Source: an uncultured Moraxellaceae bacterium (GTDB taxonomy: Bacteria > Pseudomonadota > Gammaproteobacteria > Pseudomonadales > Moraxellaceae). From it: 24,811 nt of DNA. Position 1 is the first letter of the stretch; every line of letters starts with the position of its first letter. Of the stretch, positions 1 through 6,984 are shown piece by piece. The position numbers were made by a program, and so were the translations under genes. The notes under the pieces are model-generated. The model saw nothing but the letters and a program-made list of their open reading frames with translations. It was not told the origin of the DNA and did no database searches. The DNA is taken from NCBI GenBank assembly GCA_937952925.1, contig CALFYA010000186.1, positions 1 through 24,811 on the forward strand, in the 5' to 3' direction.

Positions 1-77
1 CCGGTGGCAAAGGATGCGCTGGTGGTGGTTTTACCCACGCCTCCTTTCCCTGAGGTTACCACGATGATCTTTGCCAC
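1..77 (-). CDS. minD: Septum site-determining protein MinD (N-terminal fragment)
   Basis: Only the first 25 codons are in the window; the gene runs off the left edge. Translation begins MAKIIVVTSGKGGVGKTTTS, the deviant Walker A motif (KGGVGKTT) of the MinD/ParA ATPases. MinD is the membrane-associated ATPase that recruits MinC and blocks FtsZ ring assembly away from midcell. The start is a GTG at 77-75, chosen because AGGAG (90-86 on the minus strand) lies 8 nt upstream and the residues match the family N-terminus exactly. It lies 74 nt downstream of minC on the same strand, in the usual minC-minD order. Confidence 0.93.
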   Translation of the reverse strand, partial: MAKIIVVTSGKGGVGKTTTSASFAT

Positions 78-151
78 CAGTCAAACTCCTTTAAAACATC
101 AGTTGCGCTGCTTGCAACACGATAGTGCAATAATATGAATGATGTACAGGA

Positions 152-865
152 TTAACCCTGACTACGCAAGGGGCGAAACAACAACGCGCCTTCATCATTC
201 AAGCTGATTTGTACCGCAGTGCCCCAAAATTCTTGAGGGATATCGTCGGCAACACAATAGGTTCCCGCAATCGATACCAGTTCTGCTTCAAGCTTTTGGC
301 AAAAAATACGCGCCTGTGCTTGCCCACTTGCCCCTGCAATAATCCGACCACGTACCGTGCCATACACATGCACATTGCCCATCGCAATCAACTCGGCACC
401 ACTATTCATATCCGCGGTCAATACAATATCGCCCTGCTCGGAGAGCAACTGTTGGCCGGTGCGGATGGTTTCATGATGAATCAACAGGGGAGCGGGCATT
501 GCACCGGCAACAGTGGGTGGTGGCAAATCAGGAACAGGTGCCGCGACAGGTGCCACAGGTTCGGTTGGGACAATCCGCTGCATCGGTTGATCGGCGGGCA
601 ACACGGCAATCCCACGTGCCAACGCGTATTCGGTCAAATGCCCTGCGGTCACCGCCAGCAGTTGTAAACCAGCTTCTTGCAAAATCTGCAACAACACACC
701 GAAATCTTGCTCTACCGCACTATCGAGGATGACGGGAGTCCCTTGGCTATCGGGCGCGGTGCCGATCAGATGAGCGAGCGCCTGACGAATCCGGCTAGGG
801 TCATTGGTCTGTAAGCTGAGTCGAGAAAAACTGACCATCTTACCATTGAGGCGGATATCACTCAT
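152..865 (-). CDS. minC: Septum site-determining protein MinC
   Basis: MinC is the FtsZ antagonist of the Min system. With MinD it inhibits Z-ring formation at the poles. The protein is 237 aa from ATG 865, preferred over the in-frame Met at 883 because AAGGA lies 6 nt upstream. Residues about 1-100 look like the FtsZ-inhibiting N-terminal domain, and a Pro/Ala/Val-rich linker follows. The C-terminal beta-helix domain is clear: it contains MGNVHVYGTVRGR, then IFCQKLEAELVSIAGTY, which mediate dimerisation and MinD binding. The length is normal for the family. minD follows 74 nt downstream, so the two are probably cotranscribed. A sequence shared with the next minus-strand gene lies just upstream, at 901-918. 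Confidence 0.95.
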   Translation of the reverse strand: MSDIRLNGKMVSFSRLSLQTNDPSRIRQALAHLIGTAPDSQGTPVILDSAVEQDFGVLLQILQEAGLQLLAVTAGHLTEYALARGIAVLPADQPMQRIVPTEPVAPVAAPVPDLPPPTVAGAMPAPLLIHHETIRTGQQLLSEQGDIVLTADMNSGAELIAMGNVHVYGTVRGRIIAGASGQAQARIFCQKLEAELVSIAGTYCVADDIPQEFWGTAVQISLNDEGALLFRPLRSQG

Positions 866-900
866 CGCGCGTCCTTGATGCACAAAACAACAAACACCAT

Positions 901-924
901 CTAAAAGTCTGCATCATGAGACTT
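901..924 (-). promoter_or_regulatory. Possible shared upstream motif / small dyad before minC
   Basis: On the plus strand CTAAAAGTC (901-909) is followed by TGCATCATG (910-918). The same two 9-mers occur at 2074-2082 and 2089-2097, upstream of the neighbouring membrane-protein gene. Here AAGTCT (905-910) and AGACTT (919-924) also form a small dyad. The motif lies 36-53 nt before the minC start, a plausible promoter or operator position. Function is inferred from position only. Confidence 0.25.
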
Positions 925-999
925 CTATTTCTGATGTTGAGAGAATCTTCGAATCCTAGACCAAAAGCGCGTCAGCGAATAGCCTTCTACAGGGATTTT

Positions 1000-2049
1000 T
1001 TAATCCTGTTGTTGCTTGGCATCATAGGCTTCAAGTTGCTGCTTCCATTGTTGTACAGACACCTGTTGACGCAGCACTTCTAGCCCTTCAAACACCAACG
1101 ATTCAATCAGCGCTTCGAGTGCGGGCAAATCCAACTCAACATCACTCACATGATCGGCAATCTGCCCAAGCACCGGATTGACCCGTTCACCATGAGCCGG
1201 AGGAGCAGCAAACGGCCTGATCAATTCGGCGGTCAGATTGTCGCCAATACGCCGACCGATCAGTTGTAGTTGCTGTTCCAATTGTGCACCCACGACGGGC
1301 ATCAATCGCAACAAGCGATGTAGTTCGGGCACATCGGCCAAGGCGCGATGTACCGCTTCACCCACTTCATACTGTATTTGTTCTGCGCGTGCTGCCAGCA
1401 CTGGTGCAAGGCTAGCTTGCAACACTTCGCCCACAGCATCGGCAATTTGCGCCCGATGACGATCAATCAGATTATGAATCAAATGATGATGGGTTTGGCT
1501 CTGACGCAGTTCTTGCTCCACGCCGTCAATCACATTAATCACGATCCGATCAGAAATTTCTTCGAGGATCAATTGATAATAAAACTTACCTTGTTCAATC
1601 CATGACAGGGGCAAAATATGATACCCCATCCGGTACAAGCGATAGCCAATCGCCACTGCCCGCAGCAAACGCAGCGCCCGAAACGCTGGAATACAACCAA
1701 GCACCTCATACCAATGAATAAACGGAAAGAAAAACCAGCGATGATAACGTTGCACCACAACCGCCAAGAGCCAGCGTATGACCAGTTCAGCCACCAAAAA
1801 AATGGTAAACCAATCATCTACCCGCGTGATGATCGGATGCCAATCTTGTCGAAAATGCATCAACCATTGATCTTGACCGATCCAATGAGCCAACGTTTCA
1901 CCCACATTGCCCATCAATAGCGCATTGATCCCCAACGAGAGCAGGTTCAGCACAATCAAGATCAGCATCACAATGTCATAGCCCAAAATCAGCTTGTTTT
2001 GTGTGCTGCGTTCGAGCGGTTTGTTCAGGGTAGGCGGGGAGGTCAGCAT
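1000..2049 (-). CDS. Membrane protein with voltage-sensor-like S1-S4 region, no pore
   Basis: This is a 349-aa protein with hydrophobic segments confined to the first ~150 residues: about 23-47 (DIVMLILIVLNLL), 80-97 (WFTIFLVAELVIRWLLAVV) and 105-125. The Glu and Arg in the second segment (AELVIRW) and the following FRALRLLRAVAIGYRLYR, with regularly spaced arginines, resemble S2 and S4 of voltage-sensor domains in ion-transport proteins. No S5-pore-S6 or selectivity filter follows. Instead there are about 200 residues of charged helical sequence, Gln-rich at the end. The start lacks a strong ribosome site. It could be a divergent ion-channel relative or an S4-bearing sensor. The function is not recognised. 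It precedes minC on the same strand with a 134-nt gap, so it is probably a separate unit. Confidence 0.75.
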   Translation of the reverse strand: MLTSPPTLNKPLERSTQNKLILGYDIVMLILIVLNLLSLGINALLMGNVGETLAHWIGQDQWLMHFRQDWHPIITRVDDWFTIFLVAELVIRWLLAVVVQRYHRWFFFPFIHWYEVLGCIPAFRALRLLRAVAIGYRLYRMGYHILPLSWIEQGKFYYQLILEEISDRIVINVIDGVEQELRQSQTHHHLIHNLIDRHRAQIADAVGEVLQASLAPVLAARAEQIQYEVGEAVHRALADVPELHRLLRLMPVVGAQLEQQLQLIGRRIGDNLTAELIRPFAAPPAHGERVNPVLGQIADHVSDVELDLPALEALIESLVFEGLEVLRQQVSVQQWKQQLEAYDAKQQQD

Positions 2050-2453
2050 GATGGGGGATCCGTCTCAAGCGGTCTAAAAGTCATTGTTTGCATCATGCTT
2101 GAGTCAAAAACTGTGCTCAACAGCCATTTTGTACAATCCAAACGCATGATTTTGCTGTTGTTCATCGGACGTTTTTGTAGAAATCGTGGCTAAACGTGAC
2201 AGCGTGTGAGCAAAACGATGGCGTTGTAAGTGAGCGGACATGCCTTAAAAATAGGCCAAAGTGCTGCAAAAAACCGCTCAATGGTCGAAAACACAAGGGA
2301 TACGTTGTTTTTTTAAGCAAAGATTGCTCAGTTACAATCATTTCAAAATGTAAAATATTGGACAGTTTTTTAACAAAAAGTGCCTAGTGACAACAGCATA
2401 AGCACGACAGAATGCATCCAACGGCAAAAATTGAATCCATAAAGGAGTAAGCC
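2050..2453. other. 404-nt intergenic region between divergent genes
   Basis: No convincing gene is seen; the short open frames here (up to about 63 codons) have no recognisable protein. Near the left end AGCATGATG-type sequence (2045-2053), which includes the start codon of the minus-strand membrane gene, is inverted at 2091-2099. The segment at 2300-2390 is AT-rich and probably holds the promoter of the OmpA-like lipoprotein gene, but I cannot assign a clear -35/-10 pair. Confidence 0.5.
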
Positions 2454-3107
2454 ATGCGTGCATTAGTCGTGACTACATTGGTTGGGGGCTTGGTTCTGTC
2501 CGGTTGTACCACCAATCCTCAAACCGGCCAGCAGCAGATCAGCCGCGCTGCGATTGGCGGCCTGCTTGGTGCAGCAGCGGGTGCTGCGATTGCCAAATCC
2601 AACGGTGATTCAGACAAAGCCGGTCGTGCAGCTGCGATTGGCGCATTACTCGGCGGTGGCGTGGGTGTCTATATGGACGCTCAAGAAAAGAAACTGCGTG
2701 AGCAAATGCAAGGCACTGGCGTTGAAGTTGAACGTAACCAGCAAACCGGTGCTGTTGACCTGATCATGCCAGGCAACATTACCTTCGCGACCGACAGCGC
2801 AGTGATTGCAGGTAGCTTTACCGGTACCTTGGGTCAATTGGCCTCCACCTTGGCTCAATATGACAAAACCACCATTACTGTCCGTGGTTACACCGACAAT
2901 ACTGGTAGTGCTGCATACAACCAACGTCTGTCACAAGATCGTGCCAATAGTGTGGCAAGCTATCTGACGCGTTCGGGTGTGCCTGCGAGCCGTGTCCAAG
3001 CGATCGGTTATGGCATGAGCAACCCTGTTGCCAGCAATGCGACCCCAGAAGGTCGTGCGCAAAACCGTCGTGTTGAAATTAGCATCAACCCACCCGCATC
3101 GGTTTAA
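2454..3107 (+). CDS. OmpA-family lipoprotein with glycine zipper (YiaD-like)
   Basis: This 217-aa outer-membrane lipoprotein probably tethers the envelope to peptidoglycan. The signal peptide ends in the lipobox LSGC, with Cys18 as the lipidation site. Residues about 32-75 form a glycine-zipper segment (IGGLLGAAAGAAI, then IGALLGGGVGVYMD). The C-terminal ~110 residues are an OmpA-like domain: GYTDNTG carries the Asp and NRRVEI the Arg that in this family contact meso-diaminopimelate. The start ATG has AAGGAG 6 nt upstream. A strong hairpin terminator follows the stop at 3125-3149, so the gene is probably monocistronic. It resembles E. coli YiaD, but several paralogous OmpA lipoproteins share this layout, so no symbol is given. 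Confidence 0.9.
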   Translation: MRALVVTTLVGGLVLSGCTTNPQTGQQQISRAAIGGLLGAAAGAAIAKSNGDSDKAGRAAAIGALLGGGVGVYMDAQEKKLREQMQGTGVEVERNQQTGAVDLIMPGNITFATDSAVIAGSFTGTLGQLASTLAQYDKTTITVRGYTDNTGSAAYNQRLSQDRANSVASYLTRSGVPASRVQAIGYGMSNPVASNATPEGRAQNRRVEISINPPASV

Positions 3108-3124
3108 TCGCCAGACCTCCAAAC

Positions 3125-3149
3125 AAGCCGACATTTTGTCGGCTTTTTT
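3125..3149 (+). terminator. Rho-independent terminator of the OmpA-like gene
   Basis: AAGCCGACA (3125-3133) and TGTCGGCTT (3137-3145) form a perfect 9-bp stem with a 3-nt loop, ending in a run of Ts to 3149. It lies 17 nt after the stop codon. Confidence 0.9.
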
Positions 3150-3287
3150 GTCTGGATCAATCACATTTGTGCCGGCCAGTCCATCGACAAGAGTTTCTTT
3201 CCACGGCGACTCAATGGTAGGATGCTGTCATCCTGCCGGTAGGCCGGAAGCCTTGCAAACAAGAAGATCAAGCGCCTGAGGGAAGCC

Positions 3288-4103
3288 ATGCGTTATTTGC
3301 CAGCGGTTTTAATGCTCGGAGTAGTATTGTCGGGTTGCAGTACCATGCAATCTGTCCGTGACAAACTCCCTGTTCTTGGCACAACTACAGTGTCTGATCC
3401 CGACGTTCGTCCAAAACCAGAGATGCCGGTGGTAGATACTTCGGTGCCTGAGAAATTTGTTGATCGTCTCAAGCCACATGGTTTTGATCTTGGGGCGTGG
3501 ATTAAGCGCAGTGATGGCCCGTCATTTTTGCGTAGTGATGGCCCATTATTTCAGCCAGTGCCAGCAATGGATTCAAAAGCGGCCATCGTGTATTTGTACC
3601 GCCCCTACAGCAATTGGAACTTCCAAGAGATTCTTGCACCAAGTTTTTTTGTCAATGGCAAGCGTTTGCCCAGTCTGATCAACAATCACTATTACTGGTT
3701 GGAGTTGCCTGAGGGCACCTATCGTTTGGTGGTACGTCGCCCGATTGGCTTTATCTATTTCCAAAAAGGTACGGTGGTTGATTTTCAGGTTGAGGCTGGC
3801 AAAACCTACTATTTGCGCTACGATGAGCAAAATTTCCGTGGTAAACCGAGCCGTGAGCTGGGCTTGCTGCAAAAAGGCCCCATCAGCCAAATGCCTGAAA
3901 AAGAAGCATTGGCGGAGATTCGGATGGCGACCCTCAATACACCCGGTTATAGCTTTGTCCCCAACCCCGATCCTGCTCGTGGCATTCAGATGACCAGTTT
4001 TAACGGTCAACCCAAAAAACCCGTAGCAGAAGAGCGTGTGACCGAAAAAGAAAAAGTCGTGCTTGGTGTGCCGTTGAAACTGTGGAATCCACTGACGTGG
4101 TAA
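3288..4103 (+). CDS. DUF2846 domain lipoprotein
   Basis: This is a 271-aa predicted lipoprotein of unknown function. The signal peptide ends in LSGC, with Cys17 as the lipidated residue. Residues about 95-190 match the DUF2846 pattern: a start like KAAIVYLYRPYSNW, then SFFVNGKRLPSL, YYWLELPEGTYRLVVRR and YYLRYDEQNF. Between signal and domain, an 8-residue unit RSDGPSFL/RSDGPLFQ is tandemly duplicated (residues 74-89). The start has GAGGGAAG just upstream. The 5' leader contains small hairpins (AGGATG/CATCCT at 3219-3234). It is likely monocistronic, since a terminator precedes it. The role is unknown; periplasmic or outer-membrane location is inferred. Confidence 0.8.
   Translation: MRYLPAVLMLGVVLSGCSTMQSVRDKLPVLGTTTVSDPDVRPKPEMPVVDTSVPEKFVDRLKPHGFDLGAWIKRSDGPSFLRSDGPLFQPVPAMDSKAAIVYLYRPYSNWNFQEILAPSFFVNGKRLPSLINNHYYWLELPEGTYRLVVRRPIGFIYFQKGTVVDFQVEAGKTYYLRYDEQNFRGKPSRELGLLQKGPISQMPEKEALAEIRMATLNTPGYSFVPNPDPARGIQMTSFNGQPKKPVAEERVTEKEKVVLGVPLKLWNPLTW
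3507..3554 (+). repeat. Two-unit 24-bp tandem duplication inside the DUF2846 gene
   Basis: Positions 3507-3530 and 3531-3554 are adjacent 24-nt units sharing most bases (both contain AGTGATGGCCC). They encode RSDGPSFL and RSDGPLFQ, so the reading frame is kept. Confidence 0.85.
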
Positions 4104-4206
4104 GCGGTTGAGATGGCTCAAGGACGCTGATGTCACTGCTATTTGAGCACCTATCCTACAAGCAAAGTCTCAGATGAGGTTCTGCTTATTGAGGTATGTT
4201 CCGCCT

Positions 4207-4229
4207 TGTTTGGCACATTTTGCCGAACA
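4207..4229. other. Intergenic hairpin
   Basis: TGTTTGGCA (4207-4215) pairs with TGCCGAACA (4221-4229), 9 bp with one G-U pair and a 5-nt loop. It lies between the convergent DUF2846 and SMR genes. There is no T-run on either side, so terminator function is uncertain. Confidence 0.4.
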
Positions 4230-4260
4230 ACGCGGCTTACGCATGAAATGTCAACAGACC

Positions 4261-4596
4261 CTAGTGATGCCCCACACTGTTTGACCCCAACTGAATCACC
4301 AGCACACCCGCCACAATCAAGCTCATGCCGAGCAGGGCAGGCCAATCGAGTTTTTGCCCCAGCACCAGCCAGCCGACCAACGCGATCAATACAATGCCTG
4401 TCCCCGACCAGATGGCATAGGTCACACCGACCGGAATACTCTTGAGTGAGATCGACATAAAGTAAAACGCTGAGGCGTAGCCCACAATCACGATGACCGA
4501 CGGCCACAACTTGCTAAAGCCATCGGAGGCTTTGAGAAAGCTGGTGGCAATCACCTCGGATAAAATGGCAATCGCCAGCGCAACCCATGCAGACAT
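4261..4596 (-). CDS. SMR-family small multidrug transporter (EmrE-like)
   Basis: This 111-aa protein has four hydrophobic helices and is the size of E. coli EmrE. Key residues fall at the EmrE positions: Glu14 in helix 1 (ILSEVIATS), Tyr40, Tyr60 and Trp63 (YAIWSGTG). SMR dimers exchange protons for cationic drugs or, in other subgroups, guanidinium or polyamines. Retention of Glu14, Trp63 and Tyr60 favours an EmrE-like drug exporter. The start ATG 4596 is chosen over the upstream GTG (4617) because GAGGTGG lies 6 nt before it and the length then matches the family. The gene stands alone on the minus strand. The substrate cannot be read from sequence. Confidence 0.92.
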   Translation of the reverse strand: MSAWVALAIAILSEVIATSFLKASDGFSKLWPSVIVIVGYASAFYFMSISLKSIPVGVTYAIWSGTGIVLIALVGWLVLGQKLDWPALLGMSLIVAGVLVIQLGSNSVGHH

Positions 4597-4650
4597 GTCA
4601 AACCACCTCAACACCACTGAAGCAAGAGCACTTCAGTGGCGGATTGTCGC

Positions 4651-4974
4651 TTAGTTGCTCGGTGTTGTGGCAGGAGCAGCCGGAAATTTTTCGTTATAGG
4701 TCTTTTCGCTCTCAGCAATCATTTTTTGGCCTTTTTCAATCATCTCAGTACCGTCTTTGATGTCGTCTTGGCCGTCCTCGACTTGCTCTTGGCCTTTGGC
4801 TTTGAGTTTTTCGCCCTTTTTGATCAGGTCTTGGCCTTTTTTCCATTGCTCACCGAGCTGCTGGGTACCTTGACCTTGCGATAGCATACGATCACCCACA
4901 CTCGGCGCGCTCGAACAGGCGGTCAATGCCAGTACAACGGGTGAAACCATCATGAGTACACGAAGATTCATCAT
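4651..4974 (-). CDS. Small lipoprotein with glycine-heptad amphipathic repeat
   Basis: This is a 107-aa predicted lipoprotein: the signal peptide ends in LTAC with Cys20 lipidated. The mature part is charged and helical, with glycines every seven residues: 27, 34, 41, then 47, 54, 61, 68, 75 and 82. Units resemble KGQDLIKK and DGQDDIKD, with hydrophobic residues also in heptad register. The tail is Ala/Pro/Thr-rich. This suggests a long helix packing against a partner or itself in the periplasm, but the family is not one I can name. Start 4974 (or 4971) is preferred to 4989 because TTGGAG lies 5-8 nt upstream. Confidence 0.8.
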   Translation of the reverse strand: MMNLRVLMMVSPVVLALTACSSAPSVGDRMLSQGQGTQQLGEQWKKGQDLIKKGEKLKAKGQEQVEDGQDDIKDGTEMIEKGQKMIAESEKTYNEKFPAAPATTPSN

Positions 4975-5056
4975 CAAAACTCCAATCATTTCCGTTTATT
5001 GGGTGTTGGGTTGTTATTGCCAATTCTATTGGCTGCTGCTTAGCATAGTGTGTGTA

Positions 5057-5077
5057 TGCCAGCTACGCTAGTTGGCA
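5057..5077 (-). terminator. Possible weak terminator downstream of the cupin gene
   Basis: TGCCAGCTA (5057-5065) and TAGTTGGCA (5069-5077) form a 9-bp stem with one mismatch or wobble position and a 3-nt loop, about 40 nt after the cupin stop on the minus strand. There is no clear T-tract, so the call is tentative. Confidence 0.35.
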
Positions 5078-5116
5078 CAAGATCAGTTGAAGCAATCACA
5101 CGACAAAACGACATGC

Positions 5117-5503
5117 TTAAGGCGTGGGGAGATGGTAGAGGGGCTGGCCTTGATCGACCACATGCACCATAAATAATTTGAGCGGTGTATCGCCAATCAC
5201 TTGAAAACCACCATGTAGCACCTCACGCAAGTGGACGACCGATTGCCCCGTACTGAGCGTCATCACCCCTTTGGGGGTTTGCACCTGTGCGCCTTGCACC
5301 ACATAAGCAGCTTCGATGCCCCGATGAAAATGCCGAATCAGGGTGTCACTTGGGGCATATTCGGCAGTTGAAACGATCATGTCTTGCGGTGTGCTGCTGT
5401 TGATCGGCACACGGTGTAGTTCGGTGCGGTGGTCATTGTCGTCGGCTGCGAATGCTGATGCACTGAGTAGCATCAGTAAGCTTGAATAACATAAGCGCAT
5501 CAT
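5117..5503 (-). CDS. Periplasmic single-domain cupin protein
   Basis: This 128-aa protein has an N-terminal signal peptide (cleavage likely after ASAFA, residue 19) and one cupin_2-type barrel. Cupin motif 1 is visible as RHFHRGIEAAYVVQG, with His58, His60 and Glu64 as likely metal ligands. Motif 2 is represented by the region around His97 (LREVLHGGF). Such small exported cupins have diverse or unknown roles, and no substrate can be assigned. It is transcribed divergently from serS, sharing a 139-nt intergenic region. The start is one of two adjacent ATGs (5503 or 5500), with no strong ribosome site. Confidence 0.82.
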   Translation of the reverse strand: MMRLCYSSLLMLLSASAFAADDNDHRTELHRVPINSSTPQDMIVSTAEYAPSDTLIRHFHRGIEAAYVVQGAQVQTPKGVMTLSTGQSVVHLREVLHGGFQVIGDTPLKLFMVHVVDQGQPLYHLPTP

Positions 5504-5607
5504 GAGACCAGCGATCTTTCAATATGGAGCGTCAGCGTAGCAAATTTTCTGATTTTGGTAACGGGCATCTGCCGATACAGTCGCTACGCATTTTCCCCCA
5601 CACCTCG

Positions 5608-5613
5608 TATACT
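5608..5613 (+). promoter_or_regulatory. Candidate -10 element for serS
   Basis: TATACT lies 30 nt before the serS ATG, giving a short leader. No good -35 hexamer is seen 16-18 nt upstream, so this is a partial promoter match. Confidence 0.35.
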
Positions 5614-5642
5614 ACGGCCAGTTTTTTGCTGCTGTTGCTATC

Positions 5643-6917
5643 ATGATTGATCCCAAACTCTTGCGCGGCCAGATTGACGTGGTCAACGCCGCCCTTGCCA
5701 AACGTGGCGTACAACTCGACCCAGTGGAATGGGCAGATTTAGAGGCACGTCGTAAATCGATCCAAACCCGTACCGAAAACCTGCAGGCCGAGCGCAACAA
5801 AGGCGCACAAGAAGTCGGCAAAATCAAAAAAGCCGGTGGTGATGCCAGTGAATTGATGGCACGCATGCAGCAAGTGGGCGACGAGATGAAGGCGGCTGAA
5901 GCTGAGCTGTCGCTGTTGCAAGCCGAGATTGAGCAAAAAGCCCAAACCATCCCCAATTTGCCCGATGCGTCGGTGCCTGAAGGTGAAGATGAAACGGGTA
6001 ATGTGGAAGTGCGCCGTGTGGGCACACCACGTCAGTTTGACTTTGCCATCCAAGACCATACCGCACTTGGTGAAGCCTTGGGGCTACTCGATTTTGCCGC
6101 GGCGGCCAAAATCACCGGCTCGCGTTTTAATGTACTGAAGGGCGACTTGGCGCGTCTGCAACGGGCGCTGGCGCAATTTATGCTCGATTTACACACGCAG
6201 CAGCATGGCTATACCGAAGTGGCGGTGCCGCTGATGGTCAACGGCGATAGCCTGCGTGGGACGGGTCAGTTGCCCAAATTTGAAGAAGACCTGTTTAAGC
6301 TCCAAGGTGAAAAACCGTATTACCTGATTCCCACCTCTGAAGTGCCACTGACCAACTTGGTGCGCGATCAGATTTTGGAAGAAAGCGAATTACCGCTCAA
6401 GTTCACCGCACATACCCCCTGTTTTCGCAGTGAAGCCGGTTCGGCAGGGCGGGATACTCGCGGTTTGATCCGTCAGCATCAGTTTGAAAAAGTCGAGATG
6501 GTCAACATCGTGCATCCTGAGCAATCGATGCAAGCCCTTGAGGACATGACCGCCTGTGCCGAAAAAGTGCTACAACTGCTCGAGTTGCCGTACCGCGTGA
6601 TGCTGCTGTGTGGTGGTGATATGGGCTTTGGCGCAGTCAAAACCTACGATTTGGAAGTGTGGCTACCGAGCCAAGACACCTATCGTGAGATTTCGTCGTG
6701 TTCCAACTGCGGTGATTTCCAAGCACGGCGCATGCTGGCACGCTTCCGTAACGGCAAAAAAACCGAGCTGGTACACACCTTAAATGGCTCTGGTTTGGCG
6801 GTGGGTCGTACCTTGCTGGCCTTGATGGAAAACCATCAGCAAGCTGATGGCTCAATCGCTATTCCTGCTGCGTTGCAGCCGTATTTGGGCGGGCAGACCG
6901 TGATCGGCAAGCGATAA
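5643..6917 (+). CDS. serS: Serine--tRNA ligase
   Basis: This cytoplasmic class II aminoacyl-tRNA synthetase charges tRNA-Ser with serine. At 424 aa it is close to the E. coli length. The N-terminal ~100 residues form the long antiparallel coiled coil that contacts the tRNA variable arm (IDPKLLRGQIDVVNAALAKRG onward). The catalytic core contains YYLIPTSEVPLTNL, motif 2 as FRSEAGSAGRDTRGLIRQHQ, and motif 3 as NGSGLAVGRTLLALMENHQ, with the serine-pocket segment EISSCSNCGDFQARR before it. No strong Shine-Dalgarno is visible; the start is set by the conserved MIDPKLLR. A hairpin terminator follows at 6933-6963. In Pseudomonas cysG is the neighbour; here a large foreign-looking gene intervenes. Confidence 0.97.
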   Translation: MIDPKLLRGQIDVVNAALAKRGVQLDPVEWADLEARRKSIQTRTENLQAERNKGAQEVGKIKKAGGDASELMARMQQVGDEMKAAEAELSLLQAEIEQKAQTIPNLPDASVPEGEDETGNVEVRRVGTPRQFDFAIQDHTALGEALGLLDFAAAAKITGSRFNVLKGDLARLQRALAQFMLDLHTQQHGYTEVAVPLMVNGDSLRGTGQLPKFEEDLFKLQGEKPYYLIPTSEVPLTNLVRDQILEESELPLKFTAHTPCFRSEAGSAGRDTRGLIRQHQFEKVEMVNIVHPEQSMQALEDMTACAEKVLQLLELPYRVMLLCGGDMGFGAVKTYDLEVWLPSQDTYREISSCSNCGDFQARRMLARFRNGKKTELVHTLNGSGLAVGRTLLALMENHQQADGSIAIPAALQPYLGGQTVIGKR

Positions 6918-6932
6918 GATCAAAAACAGCAT

Positions 6933-6963
6933 TGGGATACCCGCTTCGGTATCCCATATTTTT
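6933..6963 (+). terminator. Rho-independent terminator of serS
   Basis: TGGGATACC (6933-6941) and GGTATCCCA (6948-6956) make a perfect 9-bp stem with a 6-nt loop, followed by TATTTTT. Only 21 nt separate it from the next start codon. Confidence 0.88.
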
Positions 6964-6984
6964 AGAATTAAGGAATGATAGATT

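Noticed and set aside
292..295. PVWY instead of PEWY in the Qo site of cytochrome b (these are protein residue numbers)
   Set aside because: A known natural variant of the Qo motif, so not reported as a novelty.
209..667. 152-codon plus-strand open frame over minC
   Set aside because: minC on the minus strand is unambiguous; the overlapping frame resembles nothing.
2196..2387. 63-codon open frame in the 2050-2453 intergenic region
   Set aside because: No ribosome site or protein resemblance, and it lies in AT-rich sequence likely to contain a promoter.
3573..4136. 187-codon open frame antisense to the DUF2846 gene
   Set aside because: The composition looks like a shadow of the coding strand, and the plus-strand gene has a lipobox and a known domain.
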